Shown one piece after another: positions 54,953 to 62,160 of a stretch of 64,000 nt of DNA. A program made the position numbers and the translations under genes. Under the pieces are notes generated by a model. It ran no database searches. It saw only the letters and a program-made list of their open reading frames with translations, and was not told the origin of the DNA. The stretch is from Monarcha castaneiventris obscurior (lineage: Eukaryota > Chordata > Aves > Passeriformes > Monarchidae): positions 19,764,001 to 19,828,000 of the forward strand of contig JAMPIT010000059.1 of NCBI GenBank assembly GCA_026261815.1, written 5' to 3'. Numbering within the stretch: the stretch's first letter is position 1; every line of letters begins with the position of its first letter.

Positions 54953-56341
54953 CCTCCCCCGTCTTTATTAATTTGTGAGAGGATTTGTTTAATTAAAACT
55001 TTCTTTAAAACAACAAAACAAACAGCAACAACAAGGAAAAATAGGATAACTAGTCCGAGATCCCGCAAGAGAGATGTTCCCCATTCTGATATTCCAAGTC
55101 CTTTCAGGAATTTCCGCAGCCAGCTGCCTGATGCTTCTGCAACTTCTCCGATGGAGTGGGAAAGTTGGTGAACAGTCTTATTGATTGCCTGTCGCATCCA
55201 GTTTTGTGATTCGTATTTAATATCATAGATAAGAGTCTTCAATTGGCTTATCGAGGCTTGAATGCTTTGGGATTTTGTGGACAAATTAAAACAACACATG
55301 CCTGCAGCCTTCACAGCCATGTCCGTGTGCCAGCAAAAGGAAGTCAATGGCCGCCCGATTTTGTAGGGTGGCCTGCCTGGTCAACTGCTCCTCTTTGAGG
55401 AGGTCACTTAGGGCGTTGGAAGTCAACTCCGCTTGCTTGGTGACCCAGCATTCCAAATGGCCTAATTCATTAAGCGATTTCGCAGCGGCCACCCAAGGCA
55501 AGAAAATTGAGACTGCGATACGCTTAGACTTTGACCAGTGATACACGGAGGTATCACAGTAATGATCCCGATTTTTGTCTGCACCTCTTTTTGCAATTTT
55601 TCTGTTCTCCCGAATTAGAATGGTTGTCATATTTTTAGATGCAAGCGTCAGCTGCCCTAGGGTGCAGGGGCCTCCTACAAGTTTGGAGGGGATTCCTTGC
55701 CATGCCCAATCTCCACAAATTAGAAAAATTCCACGGGGAAGGGAGAGAGGGTTAGGGCGGTACAGATCTTTTGTGGAGGGGAGATTGACTTTTGCAAAGT
55801 CCGTACACCACTGACTGGCCGAATATTCGAATTTGAACTGGTGAACACGTTGGAATGTTTTCATTTCGTGGTAGTACGGGTCTGGATAAAATTCGAACTG
55901 CACACAATGCGGTGCCTTGAGAGAACCAATCAGGTCCAATTCGGTGGGCTCTTTGTCCAATTTCTTTAATTTAGGGACCCACAGCCTCCACAAAAGAAGC
56001 GGATTCTGCACCGGCAGATTGACTTTGTAGGTATTGCGGTCTTGAACATAGGCGTAAAAGGGAGGATTTTGATTTTTATTGCTGTTGGGATTGTTATTGA
56101 CAAATTTGTGGAGATCCAGCAAGGATTGAGGGTACTCACTGGCTGGAACAGGAACCCCGACCAGGCTGGTGGACAGTGGATTTTTCTTCGCATTGTTGGA
56201 GAGGCACATTTCTGACTGATTCAGAGCTTGTGCAAGCGTGACCCACACGTTCTTCCTGGGTTGCGGCACTATCCACGCGTCCACAAGATTCGGCACAAGG
56301 AGGGTGAGGAGATGCAGCACAAACCACCTCAAGCGGGCCAT
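54832..56341 (-). pseudogene. env: Env glycoprotein with a phase break inside CX6CC
   Basis: Env is the receptor-binding and fusion protein. The start is the ATG at 56341-56339 (MARLRW); the frame extends upstream only to a TTG. A signal peptide covers about residues 1-22. The surface subunit is short, about 230 residues, with few N-X-S/T sites (N41, N237). A basic cleavage site ends near KIAKR at 248-252. The transmembrane subunit has an internal fusion peptide between C262 and C298, then the LQNRAAIDFLL heptad/immunosuppressive-type segment. The first frame stops at 55288-55286. From about 55300 another frame continues with AAGMCCFNLS, a membrane span at about 55059-55006 and the tail. Only 16 nt separate the CX6CC Cys codon (55315-55313) from the CC codons, where six codons are expected, consistent with a 2-nt loss. 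The C-terminus lies within the 3' LTR. Confidence 0.92.
54953..54966 (-). other. Polypurine tract
   Basis: On the minus strand AAAGACGGGGGAGG lies directly against the TG of the 3' LTR. This is the expected place and composition for the plus-strand primer. It also encodes part of the Env tail (KDGGG). Confidence 0.85.
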
Positions 56342-56360
56342 CGGAAACTTAAAAGCAAAC
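56342..56360 (-). promoter_or_regulatory. Candidate env splice acceptor
   Basis: On the minus strand a T-rich stretch ends in TTTTAAG, with the AG at 56349-56348, six bases upstream of the env ATG. This fits a 3' splice site for a subgenomic env message paired with the leader donor near 61915. It is an inference from position and base composition. Confidence 0.35.
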
Positions 56361-59020
56361 ACAAACAAGTGAATGTATCAAAACTCAATGGATTTGGGAG
56401 TGGGCAGAGAGGGGGGGAAGGGGTGAAAGGGACCCGAAAGACTCTAAGGGGAAGAGGGTTCAGGGAAAGACAGGTCAAGGGGGCCGGTATCAGAATCACT
56501 TTCCCCGGACTCGACTTCGGTCTCTTCTTGTTTCTGTCGCTCGTCTATGGCCTCTCCTTTCTTCTTCTTCCTCCTCTTCCACTGCTCCAGTCGCTGGTCT
56601 TGCTTTCTCGGTGACTTTGGGGAGCTCTGATGGAATGGCTTTATAAACTTGCCTGGGACCCATTTTGGACCCCCTGGGGTGGAAACACACCCGTACCCTC
56701 TACCCCAGGTGATAAGTGGGTAGGGGCCGGTGATCTTTAGGGAGTCTGGTTCCTTTGTGAGGACAAGGGGGTGCTCCTTCAGCTTTGCCCGAGTAGAGTT
56801 GTGAAAATGTCTGAGAACAGGGGGATCGGGCTCGTTCTCAGAACAATTCAGAAAATTTAGAGTAAAAAGAGCTCTCGCTAGCCTGATTGCGGGAGACTCT
56901 ACTTCTACTCCCCCTTTTTGTTGAAGAAGCATCCTCTTTAGCGACTGATGGGCCCTTTCCACCAGGGCTTGACCCGTTGCAGAGTGTGGTATCCCGGTGA
57001 CATGGGATATTCCCCACTCTTGGAAAAATTTCCGTAGGCGGTCCGAGATGTAAGCCGGACCATTGTCCGTTTTAATCTCCTTCGGGACGCCAAGGACTGA
57101 GAAAGCTTGAATTAAATGGGAAATAACATCCTTGGCTTTCTCACCTGAATGCGCGGAGGCAAACATCGCGCCAGAGAAGGTGTCGATCGAGACATGCACA
57201 TATTTTAGTCGGCCGAATTCAGGCACATGGGTCACATCCATTTGCCACAGTTCCCCACTGCCAAGCCCTCTGGGGTTCACTCCTGTCCCCATGGATGGAA
57301 GCTGAAGGGGTTGACAATTGGGACATGTGGCAACAATTGCTCTGGCTTGGTCCCTTTTTAATCCGAACATGTGGACCAGAGCAGGAACGTTCTGATGAAA
57401 CAGAGCATGGCTCAGCTTTGCCTGCTGGAATACATCTGGCAAGCTGGCCAGCTGCACTGGCGCGGCTAAGGCGTCCGCTCTCCTATTCCCTTCCGCAATA
57501 ATGCCTGGAAGGTCGGTATGGGACCTGACGTGCATCACGTAAAATGGTTGCTCTCGGTGGGAAATTAAGTCTAACAATCTCGAGAGCAAAAGATGAATTT
57601 TGGGGTTGCGGGATTCTCCCAGCCAAGCGCTTTCTGCCCTGGACACTACTCCTGCCACATAGGCCGAATCGGTCACTAAATTGAAGGGCTCTCTGAACCT
57701 GTCAAAGGCTCTAACCACGGCTGCAAGCTCGGCTACCTGAGGCAATCCTTTAACAACTTCCACGTCAGATTCCCACTCCTGCGTGGAAGGGTTCCGCCAC
57801 GTGATAACCGATTTTCCTGATGCGCCTGAGCCGTCTGTAAAAAGTGTTAGGGCCTTGAGAGGCTCATGGCTCTGCACTGGATTCTGAACAATTTTCAGAT
57901 CCAGGCTGAAAATTTTATGTTTTGGGTAATGGATTGAGAGCTGACCGGAGTAGGAGTCCAGTGCGAATTGGAGCTCCGCATTATTTTGGAGGACAAAGTC
58001 CAATGAGTTAATTGTAATTGGCAGATAGATGCACGCAAAGTCACATCCCGCTAGGGTGGCAAGACGGGACCTCGCCTTTCTAATTACCTGCGCCATGCAT
58101 TCCTGTGGTGTGGTGAGTTTTTTGGTGGGATGATTAGAGAGGAAGACCCACTCGATGATGAGGAGTGGATCTTTCTGACTCTCATCCCACTGATGGATGA
58201 GCCCGTACAGGTGGGGCATTTTACCTTTGACAGCCAATTTAAAGGGCAATTTCGGGTCGAAATGATGACACTGTTTCGACGACAGCGCTTTCTGGACATG
58301 TCTGAGTGCGTCGCGCGCATCCTGGGTCATGGTCCTCGGTGAGTTCAGGTCGGTGTCTCCCCTAAGGAGATTGAAAATCGGGGCCAGATCCTCAGACGTC
58401 ACCCCCAAGTAGGGCCGAATCCAATTTAGGGAGCCACATAGTTGCTGCAACTCGTGCAGTGTTTTAGGGTTGTCCAAGATTTTAATTTGCTGAGGTGTGA
58501 CAGTCTGTTCCTGTATCTTCATGCCCAGGTAGTTCCATGGGCTAACCCTCTGGACTTTTGACGACTGGATTTCAAACCCGCTACTTTCCAAGGCCCCCAC
58601 GACTTTGGAAAGCGCCCAGTCTAAATAATCTTGAGTCGGAGCACAGACCAATACATCGTCCATGTAGTGGACGATGATGGCATTAGCCGCAAGCTTCCGG
58701 ACAGGGGAGAGGATACGCGCGACATACCACTGGCAGATGGTGGGGGAGTTCTTCATCCCCTGAGGGAGCACCCGCCAATGGAAGCGGCGCATGGGCTCGT
58801 GCCTGTTGATGAATGGCACGGAAAAAGCAAACCTGGGGGCGTCATCCGGGTGCAGGGGGATCTGGAAAAAGCAGTCCTTGATGTCAATAACCCCAATTTT
58901 CCAGTTCCGGGGGAGCATAGAGGGGGAAGGCAACCCTGGCTGCAGGGACCCCATGTCTTCAATGTGGGCATTAATTTTTCTAAGGTCGTGAAGGAGCCTC
59001 CATTTGTCCCCCCCCGGCTT

Positions 59021-59023
59021 TCA
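59021..59023 (-). other. In-frame TGA stop within the RT domain
   Basis: The codons on both sides are in the same frame and both encode recognisable RT sequence (VFII before, KPGGDKWRLL after). This is therefore a nonsense change and not a frameshift. It lies beside an eight-base C run on the plus strand (59008-59015), but frame is preserved across it. Confidence 0.9.
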
Positions 59024-59208
59024 AATAATGAAGACCGGAGAGTTCCAAGGGCTGGTAGAAGGGACGATGTGACCCTTCTCCAGTTGCTCATTCACGAGCT
59101 TATTGAGCGCCATCAATTTTTCACGGTGGAGGGGCCACTGGTCAACCCACACCGGAGAATTGGTGGTCCACTTGAGAGGTAGGGTCTGGCGCTTCTCAGT
59201 GGCCCCAA

Positions 59209-59916
59209 TTAAAAATCCTGGACCGTTGGTGCCAATTCGATCCGGGTGTCCCATTGAGACATGATGTCTCTGCCCCAAAGGTTGAAACCTGACTTGATTA
59301 TAAAGGGACGTATGGTGGCAATACGTCCATCAGGTCCCTCTACTTGCACTAAATTAGTGCTCCTCTCCGCCGGAGTGTATCCTCCAACGCCACGGATGGC
59401 ACCTACCACTGGTTGCTTGTCCCACGTCGATGGCCACTGGGTGGAAGAGATGACCGTGACGTCCGCTCCAGTGTCTAGCATACCAAGGGCATCAATGTTT
59501 GAGCCTTGGTGGGATAGCTTGCAAGTAATGATTGGCCTGTCCTTGCCGATCTCTTCAGCCCAGGCAACAAAAGGGTAGTCCGTTAGAAGTTCCTGGACAG
59601 GATACAGCTTGACTCTGGCTACGACCTGGTCACGAGAGAGATAAAATGGTGGGTTAGCACACGCCAACTTCAATGGAAAGGTACCATCACTCTGAATCCT
59701 CACAAAGGCAGGAACGATCTCCAGTTCCTTGGGTCCTCTTGTCGCATCTGGTAGAATGAGCGCGAAAACACCACTCGCGGCAGTCTGTAGAGTGAGAAGA
59801 ACGAAGTCACGTCCGGTAAAGTGAAAGTCTTTAGTTGGAAAAGCAATGTATGAAGACGTTTCCGGCGGAAGCCACAGGGTGTTTGCGACGCTGTTCCGCC
59901 TCCAGACGCCGCAACT
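59209..59916 (-). CDS. pro: Retroviral protease region (pro), in phase with gag behind a TAG
   Basis: This encodes the aspartic protease that matures Gag and Gag-Pol. The frame is open for 235 codons from the gag stop to TAA at 59211-59209 and has no ATG start, so it must be made as a Gag fusion. The catalytic LDTGAD motif lies at about residue 147-152 of this span. The C-terminal GRDIMSQW is the usual GRD helix of retroviral proteases. The first 70-130 residues contain [12 protein letters not shown], weakly like the last motif of betaretroviral dUTPase, but no complete dUTPase active site is visible. The frame is in phase with gag, not -1 to it. Either TAG is read through, or a small indel in 59919-59831 has displaced the original phase. 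Confidence 0.85.
   Translation of the reverse strand, partial: SCGVWRRNSVANTLWLPPETSSYIAFPTKDFHFTGRDFVLLTLQTAASGVFALILPDATRGPKELEIVPAFVRIQSDGTFPLKLACANPPFYLSRDQVVARVKLYPVQELLTDYPFVAWAEEIGKDRPIITCKLSHQGSNIDALGMLDTGADVTVISSTQWPSTWDKQPVVGAIRGVGGYTPAERSTNLVQVEGPDGRIATIRPFIIKSGFNLWGRDIMSQWDTRIELAPTVQDF
59212..59218 (-). promoter_or_regulatory. Pro-pol frameshift heptamer GGATTTT
   Basis: G GAT TTT is in phase at the last two codons of pro and is followed directly by the TAA stop. A -1 slip here enters the pol frame, which is open in that phase. The site resembles the betaretroviral pro-pol type (G GAU UUA). A GC-rich stretch follows closely, but I cannot confirm a pseudoknot by eye. Confidence 0.7.
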
Positions 59917-61836
59917 CTAGTTTCCCTGGGCATTTTGGGTAGGGATAGGGGAGGTAGGGGTAGGACCAAGAGGATGGGACGCAACAGGATCACGAGGGGT
60001 AGGATATTGAGGGGTGGAATAGTGAGGGGCGGAATTAGAGGGTAAGGGATGAGCAGCTCGACAGTGTTTGGCAAAGTGGCCTCTCCGGCCACAGCGATGA
60101 CAAGTCACTTCTTTCGTGTCCAAAGCGGACACAGTGATTTCCTTTTCTGTGGTGGTCCGTGGCACAGCCTGTTTGAGGGGCATCAGGCGTGCGCAAGCTT
60201 CAGCCATTTGGTCAACGGTAGGCGGCGGGTCATGGGGAAGGGCAAAGATGATCTCCTTGCACACCTGGTTGGCCCTGGTTTTGACGAGCTCTTCCAGCAG
60301 GCCCTCCCGGATCTTAGGGTCAGGGACCTGCTTTTCAATGGAGGCTCGTAATTTGTCGGCAAAAGCGCCGAAAGGTTCATAGGGCCCTTGATAAATGTTG
60401 GAATAAGAAACCAGGGGTACGGAGATCGAAGGCATACCGAGAAAAATTCTCTCGGCAGCTCCGGACACAGCCACTAAAACGTCAGCGGGAAGCCGCTGCG
60501 CTTGAACCTGGGGTTTAGTGTAATCCCCCTCTCCCACAAGCAAGTCAAAGGGGTACTCTTGGGTACCATTCATCCGGGATAGGGTCGGGATTAGTTCCCG
60601 TACCGCATGTTTCCACTTTCTCTCCCACACTCGGTATTCTATGGGAGAGAGGAGGCATGCCATGACGGTTTTAACGTCATGGGGAACTAGAGTGCTGCCG
60701 GTAAAGGTTCCGTGCAGCAAAGCTTTAAAATATTTATGCTCCCGCCCCATCTCCTTTTCTGTTCTACAAAGATCCCGGATGTTTTCGTACCCAAAGGGTT
60801 CCCATGTGGGGTTCAAGCCCGTTCGGCTGTACTGCACCGGAGCCGCAAAGGGAATTTCGAGGTCTTCCGGATCCTGGTCCAAGATGGCGTCCCTTCCGGC
60901 ATGGGAACCGGAAGAACCGGCCTCAAGGGAGGGGTCAGGGACGGAAGGGGTGTGGCGTGGGAAAGGGGAGGGGCTGGGAACGAGGAAGGGATTTTTGGGG
61001 CGTGGAAAAGGGGAACCGCCTACCGCGCCAGTCGCCGCCCACGGGGAGGGGTTGGGATAATAGGAAGGAGGGTCAGGGTTGACATCATAGGGGCGGAACG
61101 GGTTTGTGGCGGGAAAATGGGGGTTGGGAAAGGCGGGAAAAGAGGGATGATGGGGAGGAGAAAGGGGCTGTGAGGGAGAGCTCTTGCCGCAGCCATTTTG
61201 TGGCTGGTACAGACTCCCCTCTCCATTTTGAAAAGCGAGGGTTGAGGGATTAACTGGGGATTCAACTGGGGAAGGAGCACACAGGGAAGCTCTCTTCTTA
61301 TGTTTGGGGGAATTAACTTTGGGAGTAGAAACCAGGGAAGAGGGTTTAAGGGAAGATTTTTTAGGGGTGCTCGGAGAGGGTGGCGCCGGTCCCTTCCGAG
61401 CGGGGTAAGGAGAAGCGCAGGGAGTGTCAGGGAGCAGGTGGCAGCCCTGAGCACTTTGGCTTTTTACACTCGCCGCGTCTCTTCTATTAAGACTAGGGGA
61501 ATGGGACAGACGGGGAATGGGAAAAGGGGAAGGGTGAACTGGGGTCTTAACTTTCTTTTTTGGAGTTTTTACAACACTGAGGATCAGAGTCAGGAGCGCG
61601 AAAAAGCGCTCTACTGATCCATCCCCACAGCCTTGTAAAAACACCATCCTCCTCTTTACTTTATCCCATAACTGAAAAGAAAGTGCCTCTTCACCGCTTG
61701 TGCGGGGGAATTCCTTAAAAATCCAAATAATAAAACTTTTGAGGAGGGCTTTCGAAAACTTTAACTTGTTAACAGAAAGGGAATTCTTAACTTGGAGATA
61801 AAACTCCCGCTGCTCACCAGACATGCGGTTACCCAT
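59917..61836 (-). CDS. gag: Gag polyprotein (matrix, capsid, nucleocapsid), open throughout
   Basis: Gag is the structural polyprotein that drives particle assembly at the membrane. I start it at the ATG at 61836-61834 because the protein then begins MGNRMS, an N-myristoylation signal; the frame continues upstream only to a GTG. Length is 639 aa. Residues 1 to about 90 form a matrix-like domain ending in a lysine cluster. About 200 proline- and serine-rich residues follow, with a PPSY late-budding motif at 256-259. The capsid spans about 325-550, with the major homology region from about 483 (QGPYEPFGAFADKL). The nucleocapsid has one CX2CX4HX4C knuckle at 579-592; alpha- and betaretroviruses usually have two. 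It stops at TAG (59919-59917), directly behind a GGGAAAC slippery heptamer. No internal stop is present. Confidence 0.95.
   Translation of the reverse strand: MGNRMSGEQREFYLQVKNSLSVNKLKFSKALLKSFIIWIFKEFPRTSGEEALSFQLWDKVKRRMVFLQGCGDGSVERFFALLTLILSVVKTPKKKVKTPVHPSPFPIPRLSHSPSLNRRDAASVKSQSAQGCHLLPDTPCASPYPARKGPAPPSPSTPKKSSLKPSSLVSTPKVNSPKHKKRASLCAPSPVESPVNPSTLAFQNGEGSLYQPQNGCGKSSPSQPLSPPHHPSFPAFPNPHFPATNPFRPYDVNPDPPSYYPNPSPWAATGAVGGSPFPRPKNPFLVPSPSPFPRHTPSVPDPSLEAGSSGSHAGRDAILDQDPEDLEIPFAAPVQYSRTGLNPTWEPFGYENIRDLCRTEKEMGREHKYFKALLHGTFTGSTLVPHDVKTVMACLLSPIEYRVWERKWKHAVRELIPTLSRMNGTQEYPFDLLVGEGDYTKPQVQAQRLPADVLVAVSGAAERIFLGMPSISVPLVSYSNIYQGPYEPFGAFADKLRASIEKQVPDPKIREGLLEELVKTRANQVCKEIIFALPHDPPPTVDQMAEACARLMPLKQAVPRTTTEKEITVSALDTKEVTCHRCGRRGHFAKHCRAAHPLPSNSAPHYSTPQYPTPRDPVASHPLGPTPTSPIPTQNAQGN
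59920..59926 (-). promoter_or_regulatory. Gag-pro frameshift heptamer GGGAAAC
   Basis: On the minus strand G GGA AAC is in the correct codon phase and is followed immediately by the gag stop TAG. This heptamer and its placement match -1 frameshift sites at betaretroviral gag-pro junctions. In this copy, however, the -1 frame closes at TAA (59833-59831) after 29 codons, so the site does not lead into the visible protease frame. Confidence 0.7.
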
Positions 61837-62139
61837 GCTGGAGAGCACCCACCCACAGCGTCTGAAAAGGGAAAAATGAGAAATAACGAGGGAGGGATCA
61901 CCAAAATTTTCTTACCCTTTCCTGGGTCTTCCTGGAGAGGTAAACTGAAAGCAGACGCTGGGTCCTCCTCCGGAAAAGGATCCTCAGGTCTTGACACAGG
62001 AATGGGGTACGCAGACCGTCCTGGTACAGTTTCTGGAGGTCCACCCCGGGAGCACCACTCTTAGAACAGAGTGTGCTACACTCAGGGAAGCGACAGCACC
62101 TCGCGATGGCAGGCGAACAGGATTTGATATTAAAAGTCA
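61837..62139 (-). promoter_or_regulatory. Proviral 5' leader with candidate major splice donor
   Basis: About 300 nt of untranslated leader lie between the primer-binding site and the gag start. The packaging signal would be expected here but no specific structure can be called by eye. GTAAG on the minus strand at 61915-61911, in the context AAAGG|GTAAGA, is a good 5' splice-site candidate for the subgenomic env RNA. No splice junction can be proved from DNA alone. Confidence 0.4.
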
Positions 62140-62158
62140 GTCCCTGTTCGGTGCGCCA
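62140..62158 (-). other. Primer-binding site, tRNA-Lys3-like with one extra base
   Basis: Two bases (AG) after the 5' LTR the minus strand reads TGGCGCACCGAACAGGGAC. This is the Lys3 primer-binding site used by betaretroviruses and lentiviruses, except for one additional A inside the acceptor-stem part. Position and match identify it as the site for minus-strand DNA priming. Either the bird's tRNA differs, a different tRNA is used, or this copy carries an insertion. Confidence 0.85.
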
Positions 62159-62160
62159 CT

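Larger units (their letters stand above)
56444..59218 (-). pseudogene. pol: Pol (reverse transcriptase, RNase H, integrase) with one in-frame stop
   Basis: Pol copies the RNA genome into DNA and integrates it. The frame is entered by -1 slippage at 59218-59212 and runs to a stop at 56446-56444. It is interrupted once, by TGA at 59023-59021, about 65 codons in and before the RT palm; the same frame resumes directly. Numbering from the ATG at 58954: RT catalytic D24 and YMDD 97-100; RNase H D374, E409, D429 and D494; integrase zinc residues H516, H520, C544 and C547; integrase catalytic D573, D630 and E666 with the canonical 35-residue gap. A C-terminal domain with GGPKWVPGKFIKPF is followed by about 60 extra charged residues, including a KRRKKKK tract and PLDLS at 825-829. 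All catalytic residues are kept, but the stop should prevent full-length Gag-Pro-Pol. Confidence 0.93.

Noticed and set aside
56341..56368. Env start nine codons upstream
   Set aside because: The upstream codon is TTG. The ATG at 56341 leads directly into the signal peptide.
59021..59023. TGA in pol as a selenocysteine or programmed readthrough codon
   Set aside because: No retroviral RT uses this, the position is not catalytic, and a simple nonsense change explains it.
58631..59182. 183-codon plus-strand frame opposite pol, and 60712-61173 opposite gag
   Set aside because: They are shadows of strongly constrained minus-strand coding sequence. An antisense retroviral gene would need evidence of a promoter and conservation, neither visible here.
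59209..59916. Functional dUTPase in the N-terminal part of pro
   Set aside because: Only a weak likeness to the last dUTPase motif is seen. The catalytic motifs are not visible in any frame.
59700..60092. 130-codon minus-strand frame spanning the gag-pro junction
   Set aside because: It is in the +1 phase to gag, is mainly low-complexity Pro/Leu over the gag tail, and has no protease or dUTPase motif.
61834..61848. Gag start four codons upstream
   Set aside because: That start is GTG. The ATG at 61836 gives the myristoylation signal.
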